A stretch of DNA of 64,000 bases. Source: Streptomyces roseicoloratus (GTDB taxonomy: Bacteria > Actinomycetota > Actinomycetes > Streptomycetales > Streptomycetaceae). A model generated the notes under the pieces. The model ran no database searches and had not been told where the DNA came from. It saw nothing but the letters and a program-made list of their open reading frames with translations. This document shows positions 9,792 to 20,400 of this stretch, in pieces. Position 1 is the stretch's first letter; each line of letters opens with the position of its first letter. A program made the position numbers and the translations under genes. Location: assembly GCF_004117935.1 (NCBI RefSeq), contig NZ_SDOY01000175.1, positions 100,477 to 164,476 on the forward strand, in the 5' to 3' direction.

Positions 9792-10732
9792 CAGTGCTCC
9801 CTGGGGGCGGTGGCGCACGGGGCGGGGGTGGCGGACGGGGCGGGGGTGGAGGTGGTGGCAGGGCCTGCGGTGTTCTCGGAGCCGTGGGCGGCGGCGGGCG
9901 GCGCGGCGGCCGGGCGGGAGGTGGCCGCCGCCGGTGCGGAGGCCTGCCGGCGCGTCAGGAGTGAGGTCAGGAGGTCGACCGGTCCCGGTCGGTCGACGGT
10001 GGCGAGCAGGTGCCCGCCGGGTACGACGCGGTGGCCGAAGGCGCCTTGGGTGTGGGCGGCCCAGCCGGTGAGGCCGGTGGTGGCGAGCATCGGGTCGTCG
10101 GCGCCGGCCAGGGCGTGGAGGGCGGAGCGGAGCGGCGCGTGCGGGCGGTGCCGGTAGGTGGCGCTGACGGCGAGGTCGGTGCGGATGGTGCCGAGGGCGA
10201 GTTCGGCCAGGTCGGGATCGGCGCCGACCAGCTCGTCCAGGCCGGTGAGCCGGAGGAGTTCGGCCGCGTCCAGGCTGCCGGTCTCGCGTTCCTCCCACTC
10301 GGCGGGACTCGGCGCGCCGGCCACGACGACCAGCTCGGGGCGGCGGTCGGCGGGCAGGGCGCGGGCGACCTCGTAGGCGAGCAGGGCGCCGAAGCTCTGC
10401 CCGTAGAAGGCGAACCTGCCGCCCTCGCCGCCGGTCAGGTGCGGGGCCAGCGCCTCGGTGACGGCGGCCACCAGGGCGTCGAAGTCGGGCGGCATCGGGT
10501 GCCGGCTGCGGCCGCCCCTGGCCGGCGGGCGCAGCGCCCACACCTCGGCGGCGGGGGCGAGGGCGCGGGCCAGCGGGGTGTACGCGGTGGCGTCGCCACC
10601 GGCGTGCGGGAAGCAGAACAGGCGGACGGGGCGGTGCTGCTGGGGCGCGGGCACCAGCAGCCAGTCGCCCTCGACGCGGGGGCGGGCGGTCCGGGGAGCC
10701 GGCGTGCCGAACGCGGTCGTCAGGGTGGTCAT
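9791..10732 (-). CDS. Type II thioesterase
   Basis: Alpha/beta-hydrolase of 313 residues, of the editing thioesterase family that clears misloaded carrier proteins. It shows LFCFPHAGG near the N-terminus, the nucleophile motif GQSFGA, an Asp in ADDPM and the catalytic His in VPGGHLLA. After residue 255 comes an Ala/Pro/Thr-rich tail of about 55 residues unlike the compact family end. Its ATG overlaps the A-T gene stop and its own stop overlaps the P450 start, so the three are translationally coupled. It may also release the hydroxylated amino acid from the free A-T carrier. Confidence 0.92.
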   Translation of the reverse strand: MTTLTTAFGTPAPRTARPRVEGDWLLVPAPQQHRPVRLFCFPHAGGDATAYTPLARALAPAAEVWALRPPARGGRSRHPMPPDFDALVAAVTEALAPHLTGGEGGRFAFYGQSFGALLAYEVARALPADRRPELVVVAGAPSPAEWEERETGSLDAAELLRLTGLDELVGADPDLAELALGTIRTDLAVSATYRHRPHAPLRSALHALAGADDPMLATTGLTGWAAHTQGAFGHRVVPGGHLLATVDRPGPVDLLTSLLTRRQASAPAAATSRPAAAPPAAAHGSENTAGPATTSTPAPSATPAPCATAPREH

Positions 10733-12573
10733 CGGACGGCCGCCCGGCGGGCGGTGAGCGCGGGGCGCGCGGCGGCGGGACCGGCCGCGGCGGCGCGGCG
10801 GACGGCGGCGGTGAAGTCGGCGAGGTCGACGGCGTCGAGGAGGTGCCGGAGCTGGAGCTCCACGCCGAGCTTGCGGCGCAGGAGGTGGACGACGCGGAGG
10901 GCGGCGAGCGAGTGCCCGCCGAGGGAGAGGAAGTCGTCGGTCGGCTCGACGGCGGGCACGCCGAGCACGGTGCGCCAGACCTCGGCGACCTGCTCGTCCA
11001 CCGCCCCGGGCGTGTCCGGTGCGGCGGCGTTCTCCGCGAGGGCGTCGGAGGGGGCGGGCAGGGCGCGGTGGTCGACCTTGCCGTTCGGGGTGAGCGGCAG
11101 GGCGTCGAGCACGGTCAGGGTGGACGGCACCAGGTGGGCGGGCAGGGTGCGGCGGAGCTCGGCCAGCAGGTCGGAGGGGCGGCGGGCCGCGACCGCCTGC
11201 TCCCCGCCCGCGGCGCCGGTGACGTAGCCGGCCAGGCGCAGGTCGCCGGGCGCGGCCTCGTGCACGGTGACCGCGGCGGCCGTGACGCCGCCGAGGGCGG
11301 CGAGCGCGTGCTCGACCTCGCCCAGCTCGATCCGGAAGCCGCGCAGCTTGACCTGGCGGTCCACCCGGCCGACGTACTCCAGCAGTCCGTCGGCGGAGCG
11401 GCGGGCCTGGTCGCCGGTGCGGTACATCCGCGCACCGGGCTCCGGGGCGAACGGGTCCGCGACGAACCGGCCAGCCGTCAGACCCGCGTGGCCGGGGTAT
11501 CCGTGGGCGAGGCCGGGTCCGGCCAGGTACAGCTCGCCGACCGCACCGGCGGCCGTCACCGGCCTGAGCCGGTCGTCGAGGAGGTGCGCGCGGACGCCGG
11601 GCAGCGGCTCGCCCAGGTGCGGGCCGGGACCGGAGATGGGCGTGGTGATCGCGTCGACGGTGCACTCCGTGGGGCCGTACAGGTTGAGCGCGTCGATCCC
11701 GCCGTCGGCCAGCTCGCGCCAGGTGCGGGCGGGGACGGGCTCGCCGCCCATGAAGAGGCGCGGCACCCGGGCGCCGGCCAGCGGCTCCCGGAGCAGCTGC
11801 CAGTGCGAGGGCGTCAGGTCGAGGTCGGTGACGCCGTTCTCGGCGAGCAGCCGTACGAGAAGGGCGGGTTCGGCGCGCCGGGCGTCGTCGATCACCACGA
11901 GGGTGTCGCCGCGGCAGATGCGGATCCACTGCTGGACGGAGGCGTCGAAGGAGACGCTGGCGTTCCAGGCGACGACGCCCGGCTCCGGCCGGTAGGCCCC
12001 GCTGCCCTCCAGGGCGGCGGCGAGGTCCGCGACGGCGCCGTGCGACACCTCGACTCCCTTGGGGCGGCCGGTGGAGCCGGACGTGTAGATGACGTACGCG
12101 GAGTCGAGCGGGTGCGGCGTGAAGGCCGCCGCCGGTGCGCCCGCCGCGTCCGGCCGGATCACCGGGACGCCCTCCGGTACGGGCGGCGCGGCGTCGGCGC
12201 TGACCACGGCGGCGAGCCGCGCGTCGGCGGCCATGAAGCCGATCCGCTCGGCCGGATAGGCGGGATCGAGCGGCACGTACGCCGCGCCCGCCCGCCAGAC
12301 GGCGAGCAGCGCGACGGGCAGGTCGGAGGTACGGCCGAGGTGCACCCCGACCCGGTCCCCGCGCCGCACTCCGGCGGCTCGCAGGGCGCCGGCCAGCGCG
12401 GCGGTGCGACGGTCCAGCGCGGCGAAGTCGAGGTCGCCGTCGACGGCGTGCACGGCGGGCCGCGCGGGATGCGCGGCGACCGCGTCACGGAGCCGGGCCA
12501 GCAGGTCGGGGGCGGTGGTGTCGGCGGCGGACACGGCGGCCGCGGCGGTGGCAGGCTCGGCGTAGGTGGTCAT
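10729..12573 (-). CDS. Stand-alone A-T didomain, Gln-like pocket
   Basis: Free adenylation-thiolation protein of 614 residues: A domain about 15-520 with YVIYTSGSTG, NLYGPTECT and NGKVDHR, then T domain with DDFLSLGGHSLAAL near 555. The hand-derived pocket D-A-Q-D-F-G-L-V-D is close to the published Gln code (DAQDLGVVD). AAGGAG lies nine bases before the ATG. NRPS-B, just upstream, ends in a C domain with no A-T of its own, so this protein is the obvious partner in trans. Alternatively it feeds a hydroxylated residue made by the P450. A related amide such as 3-methylasparagine could also fit the pocket. Confidence 0.93.
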   Translation of the reverse strand: MTTYAEPATAAAAVSAADTTAPDLLARLRDAVAAHPARPAVHAVDGDLDFAALDRRTAALAGALRAAGVRRGDRVGVHLGRTSDLPVALLAVWRAGAAYVPLDPAYPAERIGFMAADARLAAVVSADAAPPVPEGVPVIRPDAAGAPAAAFTPHPLDSAYVIYTSGSTGRPKGVEVSHGAVADLAAALEGSGAYRPEPGVVAWNASVSFDASVQQWIRICRGDTLVVIDDARRAEPALLVRLLAENGVTDLDLTPSHWQLLREPLAGARVPRLFMGGEPVPARTWRELADGGIDALNLYGPTECTVDAITTPISGPGPHLGEPLPGVRAHLLDDRLRPVTAAGAVGELYLAGPGLAHGYPGHAGLTAGRFVADPFAPEPGARMYRTGDQARRSADGLLEYVGRVDRQVKLRGFRIELGEVEHALAALGGVTAAAVTVHEAAPGDLRLAGYVTGAAGGEQAVAARRPSDLLAELRRTLPAHLVPSTLTVLDALPLTPNGKVDHRALPAPSDALAENAAAPDTPGAVDEQVAEVWRTVLGVPAVEPTDDFLSLGGHSLAALRVVHLLRRKLGVELQLRHLLDAVDLADFTAAVRRAAAAGPAAARPALTARRAAVR

Positions 12574-12645
12574 GCGAGGGCACTCCTTGGTGGTCGGTGC
12601 TGAGAGGTGAATGAGCGCGGAGGGAGGGACGTGGGTTGTTCGCGC

Positions 12646-12889
12646 GGGTGGACCCAGGGCCGGGTGGACCCAGGGCCGGGCGGTCCCAGGGCGGGCGGCT
12701 CGAGGGCCGGGCGTCCCGGAATCGGGGGCCCGGGGGCCGGGTGGCCGCCCTGGAGCGGGCCGCCGCGGGACCGGGCCGCCCCGGGACCGGGCGGTGCGCC
12801 CGGGATCAGGTGGCCCGGGGGCCCGGGGCCCCGGGATCGGGCGGACCGCCCGGGATCAGGTGACCCCGAGGGCCGGTGGACCCGTCGGG
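12646..12889. repeat. G-rich degenerate tandem repeat spacer (16-bp step)
   Basis: The 316-bp gap between NRPS-B and the A-T gene has no gene. From 12646 it carries GGGTGGACCCAGGGCC-type units at a 16-bp step (12646, 12662, 12678) that decay into GGGCC/CCCGGG-rich sequence. A 16-bp step does not keep a reading frame, so this looks non-coding. No clear promoter or terminator hairpin stands out among the many possible GC pairings. Confidence 0.6.
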
Positions 12890-15800
12890 TCAGACGTCGT
12901 CCGCCAGGCGCCGTAGCGCTTCCTCGTACGCGTCCATGAACTCCTCCGCCGTCGTGTCGTCCACCACCGCGCGCTGGTGGTCGACGGCGAGCAGGACGCG
13001 GTCCGAGACGGGGTCCTGGATCAGGGAGGCGCCGAAGGCGAAGCTGTTCGGCTCGTGGCGGAGGGTGGGTTCGCAGCCGATGCGGGCGTCCTCGATGCGG
13101 GCGGCGCTGAGGCGGCCGAGGGCGTGGAAGCGCAGGTAGCCGAACTGGCTGTCGAGGGCGGTGTCGGCCATCATGCGGGCCAGGCGGGCGAACGGGACCC
13201 GGCGGTGCGGCATCACGTCCAGTTCCTCGCGGTGGACGTGGCGGACGAGCGCCGCCAGGTCGTCCCCGGGCTCGGCGACGAGGGGGACGGTGTTGAGGAA
13301 CAGGCCGTACACCTCGGTGCCGCCGAGCCGTTCGAGCCGGCCGTTCATGGCGAGGCCGGTGGTGACCCGGCGCCGTCCGGTGATCCGGGCGAGGGCGTGG
13401 AGGTGGGCGGCGAGCGCGACCGACTTGACCGGGACGGCGAGGGCGTCGGCGACGGCGCGCAGCTGTCCGGGGGCGTCGGGCAGCACCCGCTCCACCGTGC
13501 GCGGCAGTTCGTGGACGTCCTCGCTGCCGGGCCAGAGCTGGCCGGTGGCGCCGTCGAGCCGTTCCCGCCAGTACGCGAGCGACTCCGGGTCGGCGGCGGC
13601 GTCGCGTTCCACGGCGACGAAGTCGCGGAAGGAGGTGCGGGGCGGCGGCGTGGGCGCGGAGGACGGGTCGGCGGCGAGCGCGGTGTGCCGTTCGAGGATC
13701 TCGGTGAGGAGCGAGGTGAAGCTCCAGCCGTCGAGGATGGCGTGGTGCTCGGAGATGGTGAGCTGGAAGGCGTCGTCGGCGAGCCGCTGCGCGGTGATCC
13801 GGAACAGCGGTGGCGCGGTGAGGTCGAACGGCCGGTCCCTGTGGTGGGCGAAGACGGCGCGGATCCGTTCGTCCTGCTGCTCCGGGCTCGCGCCGCGCAG
13901 GTCCGCGAACTCGACCGGTGCGGGGAGTGTGCCGTGGACGAGCTGGAGCGGCTCGCCGTAGCCGGAGAGGTCGAGTCCGGTGCGCAGGACGGCGTGCCGG
14001 GCCAGGGCCTCCTCGACCGAGCGGCGCAGGGCGGTCTCGTCGAGGTCTCCGCCGATGCGGTAGGAGTTGACGTTGTGGTAGCTGTCGGTGCCGCCGGCGA
14101 CCTCCATGTGGAAGACCATGGAGAGCTGCATGGAGACCATGGGGTAGGCGTCGACGATCCCGGGCGGGAGGTCGGCCCGGTCCTCGTCGTCGATCAGCGC
14201 GAACGGCCGGCCGGCGTCGGGGTCGGTGGCCACCGGGCGGGCCAGTGGCAGGAGTTCGGCGACGGTGGGGGCGTTGAAGACGTCGCGCAGGGTGACCTGC
14301 CAGCCTCGGTCGTGCAGGGCGCCGGCGAGCTGGACGGCGCGGATGGAGTCGCCGCCGAGGTGGAAGAAGTCGTCGTGGACGCCGATGCCGGCGACGCCGA
14401 GCACGTCGGTCCAGACGGCGGCGAACAGCTCCTCCTCCGGGGTGCGCGGCTCGACGTGCCGGCCGCCGGCGGTGGCGGCCGCGGCCCGGTCGGGTGCGGG
14501 CAGCGCGGCCCGGTCGACCTTGCCGTTGACGGTGAGCGGGATCGCGTCCAGGACGGTGACGGTCGCCGGGATCATGTACGCGGGCAGGGTGCGGCCGAGG
14601 AAGTCCCGCAGGTCGTGGGGCTCGGCGGACGCGCTTCCCGTGACGTACGCGGCGAGGCGGTCCTCGTGGACGGTGACCACGCACGCGTCCACGTCGGGAT
14701 GGGCGGCGACGGCGTTCTCGATCTCGCCGAGTTCGATCCGGAAGCCGCGCAGTTTCACCTGGAAGTCGGCGCGGCCGACGTATTCGAGACCGCCGTCGGG
14801 GAGCCGTCTGGCGACGTCGCCGGTGCGGTAGAGCCGGGCGCCGGGCGGGCCGTACGGGTCGGCGACGAAGCGGCCGGCGGTGAGGCCGGGGCGGCCCCAG
14901 TAGCCGTGGGCGAGACTGCCGCCGCCGATGTAGAGCTCGCCGGGGACGCCCGGCGGGCAGGGCCGCAGCCAGTCGTCGAGGACGAGGGCGGTGAGGTGGG
15001 GCATGGGTGCGCCGACCAGGCTGCGTGCGAAGCCGGCGCCGCCTTCGGCGACGTCGTGGACGGTGACGTGCACGGTGGTCTCGGTGATGCCGTACAGGTT
15101 GCAGAGCCGGGCGGGCGGCAACGGGTCGAGTTCGTGCCAGCGCTGGACGACCGCCGGGTCGAGCGCCTCGCCGCCGAGCATGATCCAGCGCAGTGCGGGC
15201 AGTTCGCGCGGGCGGCGGCGCAGCGCCGGTTCGAGCTGGCGGAGGGCGGACGGTGTGAGGCACAGGTGGGTGACCGCTTCCTCGTCGAGGAGTCCGGCGA
15301 ACTCGTCGGGTGAGCGGCTGGTGAGGTAGGGGACGACGATCAGGCGGCCGCCGTGCAGGAGGGCGCCCCACAGCTCCCAGACGGTCCAGTCGAAGGCGTA
15401 GCTGTGGAAGAGCGTCCAGGCGGTGTCGGGCCCGAAGCCGAAGTGGTCGCGGCCGGAGTCGAGGAGGCGGCTGACGTGCTCGTGGGCGACGCCGACGCCC
15501 TTGGGGCGGCCGGTGGAGCCCGAGGTGAAGATGAGGTAGGCGAGGTCGCCGGGGCGGCCGGCGGCGGGCGGTCTGACGGCCGGGCGGGCGGCGGTCTCCG
15601 CGCCGGCGGCGGTGAGGTCGAGGGTCTGCCAGGGGCCGTCGGGGGCCCGGTCGGGCCGGTCGGTGAGGACGAGGGTGACGGCGGTGTCGCCGAAGACGAG
15701 GGCAGCGCGGTCGGCCGGGGCGGCCAGGTCGACGGGCACGTAGGCGGCGCCGGTCTTGAGGACGGCGAGGACGGCGGCGGGGACGGCGGCGGTGCGTTCG

Positions 15801-17455
15801 AGGAGCAGGCCGACCCGGTCGCCCGGGCGCACTCCGCGGTCGATCAGGGTGTGCGCCAACTGGTTGGCGCGGGTGTCGAGTTCGGCGTACGTGAGGGTGA
15901 CCTGGCCGTCGCTCACGGCGGGCCGGTCGCCGTACGCGTCGGCGGCCCGCTCGAAGAGGTGGTGGAGGCAGTGGCCCGGGTCGAGCCGTGCGGAGCGGTG
16001 GGGCCGGTCTTCGGTGGTGAGCCGGAGGACGGTGGCGTCCGGGTCGCCGAGGGCGGCGTCGAGGAGGCCCGCGTAGTCGGCGGCGAGCCGGCGCACGGTG
16101 TCGGCGTCGAAGAGGTCGCTGCTGTACTCGGCCTCGCCGCGCAGTTCGCCCGGGCACCCACCGTCGGCGCCGGTGCTGTCGAAGACGGACCAGGTGAGGT
16201 CGAACTTGCTGGTGCCGTTGGAGCGGGCGCGCCGCACGGCGGTGGCGGCGCCGAGCACGAGTGGCCTGGGGTCCTCGGCGTGGGCACCGAACACCACCTG
16301 CACCAGCGGCGGGTGCTGCGGGTTGCGGGCGGTGCCGAGCAGGTCGACCAGCTGGTCGAAGGGGACGTCGAGGTAGCCGAAGGCGTCGAAGGCGCCGTCC
16401 TGGACGTCGGCGAGCAGCCCGCGGAAGGTGGCGTCGGGGGCGAGCCGGACGCGCAGCGGCAGCAGGTTGACGAAGTATCCGAGCAGATCGGCGAGTTCGG
16501 GCCGGTCGCGGGTGGTGACGGGGGTGCCGACGATCAGGTCGTCGGCACCGGTCCAGCGGTTCATCAGGAGGGCGAAGGCGGCGAGCTGGACGGTGAACGG
16601 GGTGACGCCTTCCTGTTCGGCGAGTGCGCGGACCCGGGCGGCGGTGCCGGGCGCGAGGTCGAAGGGTTCGGTGGCGCCGCGCGGGCTGCGCTCGGCGGGC
16701 CGCGGCCGGTCCCCGGGCAGTTCCAGGAGGGTGGGGGCGCCGTCGAGGCTGCGCTTCCAGTGGGCCAGGTGCTCTTCGTACGAGGTGTGCCGGCCTTCCT
16801 CTGCCCAGTCGGTGTAGCGGGTGGTGAGCACCGGCAGCTCGGGCACCCGCTCCGCGCCCAAGGCAGCGTGGAACGTGGCGAGTTCGCGTTCGAAGAGTTC
16901 GGCGGACCAGCCGTCCCAGACGATGTGGTGGACCACGAAGAGGAGGGTGGTGCGGTCGTCGGCGAGCCGGAAGGCGTCGGCGCGCAGCAGCGGTCCGGTG
17001 GTCAGGTCGAAGGGTGCGGCGGCCCGCTCGGCGATCAGCTCCTCGGCGCGCGCGGCCCGTCGGTCCTCGGGCAGGTCGCGGAGGTCGGTGACGGCGAGCG
17101 GCACGGCGAGGGTGGGGTGGACGCGCTGGCGCGGGCCGTCCTCGCCCAGCTCGAAGGTGGTGCGCAGCGCCTCCTGGCGGGCGACGACGCCGTCGAGGGC
17201 CCGCTGGAGCAGGGCGAGGTCGAGCGGGCCAGTGACGTCGTACGTCCAGGGTGTGGTGTACGTGGCGTCCTGCGGGTTCCACCGGTCGAGGAACCAGAGT
17301 CCGCGCTGGAGGCCGGAGACGGGCGCGGTACGGGAGGAGCCGGCCGGGGGCGTGTGCGGCGGCGCTGCGGGCAGGTCGGCGGACGGGCTCACGGCCTCGT
17401 TCCCTTCGGTCGGCGGGCGTGGCGTGGGGGCCTGCGGCTGGGCGGGGCGGGTCAT
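12890..17455 (-). CDS. NRPS-B: C-A-T-C
   Basis: NRPS of 1521 residues. C1 has VVHHIVWDGWS near 175, A has IFTSGSTGRPKG near 647 and NLYGITETT, T has DFFHLGGDSIRAV near 1028, and a second C has EHHAILDGWSF near 1238. It then stops with no A-T behind that C. The pocket reads D-W-W-C-M-G-L-V-H, which partly resembles Thr-type pockets (W239, V330, H331) but is not a firm match. The ATG at 17455 overlaps the NRPS-A stop as ATGA. The 130 N-terminal bases encode a Pro/Ala-rich lead-in before GLQRGLWFLD. The terminal C has its full HHxxxDG motif, so it should be active and is best explained as acting with the free A-T encoded next. Confidence 0.95.
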   Translation of the reverse strand: MTRPAQPQAPTPRPPTEGNEAVSPSADLPAAPPHTPPAGSSRTAPVSGLQRGLWFLDRWNPQDATYTTPWTYDVTGPLDLALLQRALDGVVARQEALRTTFELGEDGPRQRVHPTLAVPLAVTDLRDLPEDRRAARAEELIAERAAAPFDLTTGPLLRADAFRLADDRTTLLFVVHHIVWDGWSAELFERELATFHAALGAERVPELPVLTTRYTDWAEEGRHTSYEEHLAHWKRSLDGAPTLLELPGDRPRPAERSPRGATEPFDLAPGTAARVRALAEQEGVTPFTVQLAAFALLMNRWTGADDLIVGTPVTTRDRPELADLLGYFVNLLPLRVRLAPDATFRGLLADVQDGAFDAFGYLDVPFDQLVDLLGTARNPQHPPLVQVVFGAHAEDPRPLVLGAATAVRRARSNGTSKFDLTWSVFDSTGADGGCPGELRGEAEYSSDLFDADTVRRLAADYAGLLDAALGDPDATVLRLTTEDRPHRSARLDPGHCLHHLFERAADAYGDRPAVSDGQVTLTYAELDTRANQLAHTLIDRGVRPGDRVGLLLERTAAVPAAVLAVLKTGAAYVPVDLAAPADRAALVFGDTAVTLVLTDRPDRAPDGPWQTLDLTAAGAETAARPAVRPPAAGRPGDLAYLIFTSGSTGRPKGVGVAHEHVSRLLDSGRDHFGFGPDTAWTLFHSYAFDWTVWELWGALLHGGRLIVVPYLTSRSPDEFAGLLDEEAVTHLCLTPSALRQLEPALRRRPRELPALRWIMLGGEALDPAVVQRWHELDPLPPARLCNLYGITETTVHVTVHDVAEGGAGFARSLVGAPMPHLTALVLDDWLRPCPPGVPGELYIGGGSLAHGYWGRPGLTAGRFVADPYGPPGARLYRTGDVARRLPDGGLEYVGRADFQVKLRGFRIELGEIENAVAAHPDVDACVVTVHEDRLAAYVTGSASAEPHDLRDFLGRTLPAYMIPATVTVLDAIPLTVNGKVDRAALPAPDRAAAATAGGRHVEPRTPEEELFAAVWTDVLGVAGIGVHDDFFHLGGDSIRAVQLAGALHDRGWQVTLRDVFNAPTVAELLPLARPVATDPDAGRPFALIDDEDRADLPPGIVDAYPMVSMQLSMVFHMEVAGGTDSYHNVNSYRIGGDLDETALRRSVEEALARHAVLRTGLDLSGYGEPLQLVHGTLPAPVEFADLRGASPEQQDERIRAVFAHHRDRPFDLTAPPLFRITAQRLADDAFQLTISEHHAILDGWSFTSLLTEILERHTALAADPSSAPTPPPRTSFRDFVAVERDAAADPESLAYWRERLDGATGQLWPGSEDVHELPRTVERVLPDAPGQLRAVADALAVPVKSVALAAHLHALARITGRRRVTTGLAMNGRLERLGGTEVYGLFLNTVPLVAEPGDDLAALVRHVHREELDVMPHRRVPFARLARMMADTALDSQFGYLRFHALGRLSAARIEDARIGCEPTLRHEPNSFAFGASLIQDPVSDRVLLAVDHQRAVVDDTTAEEFMDAYEEALRRLADDV

Positions 17456-20400
17456 CGGGCGGCCATCCGTTCCGCGATGGCGGCGATCGTCCGGCCGCGG
17501 AAGACCGCCTGGGGCGGGACGCGGCCGCCGGTCCGCTGCGAGAGCTGCATGGCGACCCGCACGGCGGCCAGCGAGTTGCCGCCGAGCCGGAAGAAGTCGG
17601 CGTCGGGGCCGGGGTCCTCGGTGAGCTTGAGGACGGTGCGGACGGCGTCGGCGACGAGGCGCTGGTCCGGGGTCAGCGGGTCGGCCGGAGCGGCGGTCGG
17701 CCGCGGGGCCGGGGCGGGCAGGGCGCGGCGGTCGGTCTTGCCGTTCTGGTTGAGCGGCAGCGCGTCGAGGACGTCGAGGGTGGTCGGGACCATGTGCTCG
17801 GGCAGCAGGCCGGCCAGGTGGTCGAGCAGCGCGTCCGGGTCGGGGCGCGCCGGTCCCGCTGCGGTCACGTAGGCGGCGAGCCGGCGGTCGCCGGGGGCCG
17901 GTTCGTGGACGGTGACGGCGGCTTCGCGCACGGACGGGTGGCGGGTGAGAGCGTCCTCGATCTCGCCGGGTTCCACTCGGAAGCCGCGGATCTTCACCTG
18001 GTCGTCGATGCGGCCGGTGATCTCCAGGACGCCTTCGGCGGTCCGGTGGCCGAGGTCGCCGGTGCGGTAGAGCCGCTCGCCGGGCGCGCCGAACGGGGAG
18101 GCGACGAAGCGTTCGGCGGTGAGGCCGGGACGGCCGACGTAGCCGAGGGCGAGGCCGGCGCCGGCCGCGTACAGCTCGCCGGTGGTGCCGTCCTGGACGG
18201 GCCGCAGCCGCTCGTCGAGGACGTGGATGTCCTTGCCGTGCAGCGGGCGGCCGATCGGGATGGAGGATCCGTCGGCGTCCTCGGGGGTGGCGCGGTGGCA
18301 GGTGGTGAGGCCGAGGCTCTCGACGGGGCCGTAGCCGTTGGCGACGACGAGCTCCGGGTACTGGTCGAGCGCCTTGCCGACGTGGGTGACGGAGGCCCGC
18401 TCGCCGGCGGTGAAGGCCACCCGCAGGTCGTCGTACGTGTCCGGGAACTCTTCGAGGAGGAAGTTGAACAGGCTGGCGGAGAGTTGGAGTTGGGTGACGC
18501 CGTGGCGCCGGGTCAGTTCGGCGACGGCCTGCGGGTCGGGCCGCTGACCGGGCTGGAGCACGCACGCGCCGCCGAAGGCGAGGGCGCCGTACAGCTCCAG
18601 GGCGAAGGCGTCCCAGGAGACCGGGGAGCACTGGAGCCACACCTCCTCGGGCCCGAACCTGGCGTAGTCCTGGCCGAGGTAGGTGGTGGTGAGGGCGCGG
18701 TGCGGGACGGCGACGCCCTTGGGGCGGCCGGTGGAGCCGGAGGTGAACATCACGCAGGCCAGGTCGGCGCCGGTGACGGGAAGGCCGGGATCGTGGCTCG
18801 GCCGGGCGGCGACGGCGGCGGCCTCGGCGTCCAGGTCGAGGTGGCGGGCGACCGGGAACGGCGGGCTCGTGCGGCGGTGGGTGACGAGCAGGGCGGCCGC
18901 GCTGTCGGTGACCGCGCCGGCCAGCCGCTCGGCCGGGAAGTCCGGGTCGAGCAGGGTGTAGGCGGCGCCGGTCTTCAGGGCGGCGAGCAGGGCGACGACG
19001 AGGTCGGGTCCGCGTTCCACCAGGACGGCGACGGTGTCGCCGCGGCCGATGCCGAGGTCCCGGAGGTGGTGGGCGAGGCGGTTGGCCCGCTCGTTGAGGG
19101 TGCCGTAGTCGACGCGGTCCGCGCCGGAGACCAGGGCGAGGGCCCGCGGCCGGCGGGCGGCCCGGTCCTCGAACAGGGTGTGCACGGGTGCCTCGACGGC
19201 CGCGGCGAGCGTGCCGAGCCACGCCTCGCACAGTTCGGCCATGGTGCCCGGGTCGAAGAGGTCGGAGTCGTATTCGAAACGGCCGGTGAAGTCGGTGCCG
19301 CGGTCGTCGACGGAGATCGACAGGTCGAAGCGGGAGACCGGATTGGAGTGGAGCTCGCGGGTGACCTCGGTGCCGCCGATCGTCAGGGGGCGGGTGTCCA
19401 GCGGGTGGAGTTCGAGGAGCACCTGGCAGAGCGGGTTGCGGTCCTCGCTGCGGTCGTCGGGCCGGTCCGCCATGACGGCGCCGGCGATGGCGTCGAAGGG
19501 AGCCTCCTGGTGGCGGTAGCCGTCGATGGCCACCTCGCGGACGTGCCGGACCAGGTCGCGGAAGTCCATGTCCTCGTCGAGACGGATGCGCAGCGGCAGC
19601 AGGTTGACGAAGTAGCCGATGAGGGCGTCGAGTTCGGCGCGGCCACGGACGCTCACCGGGGAGCCGAGGACGAGGTCGCGGCGTCCGGTGCGCCGGTGGA
19701 GGGTGAGCGCGAGTCCGGCGAGGAGCACCATGTACGGCGTCGCGTCCTCGCTGCGGGCCAGGGCGCGGACGGCCTCGGCGACCGGGCGGGGCATGGCGAA
19801 GCGGTGGAACGCACCGCGGAAGGCCTGGACCTCGGGACGGGGCCGGTCGGGGGCGAGGACCGGTTCGGTGGGCGCGTCGCGCAGCTGCTCGCGCCAGTGG
19901 TCGAGCTGCCGCTCGGCGGTGCCGTCCTGCTGCTGCCAGGCGCTGTAGTCGGCGTACTGGACCGGGAGTTCGGGCAGTTCGGCGGGGCGTCCGGTGGTGA
20001 GGGACTCGTACAGGGCGGCCAGCTCGGTCTCGAGGACGGGCAGCGATCCCTCGTCCCAGACGATGTGGTGGCAGAGCAGCAGCAGGGTGGAGGTCTCGCC
20101 GGTGCGGTAGAGGTGGGCGCGGACGAGCGGTCCGTTCTCCAGGTCGAAGGGCACGAGCGCGGCCTCGGCGATCAGCGCGTCCACGGCGTCGGCGGTGGTC
20201 TCCCGGACGGCGAACGGCACGTCCACGGAGGGGTGGACGACCTGCCGGGGGCCGTCGTCGCCGAGCTCGAACGTGGTGCGCAGCGCGCCGTGGCGGTCGA
20301 CGACGCCGGCCAGCGCCCGGCGCAGCGGCTCGGGGTCGACGGGTCCGGCGAAGCGGAAGACCCAGGGCACGACGTAGGTCGGCGCGCCGGGGTTCCACTG

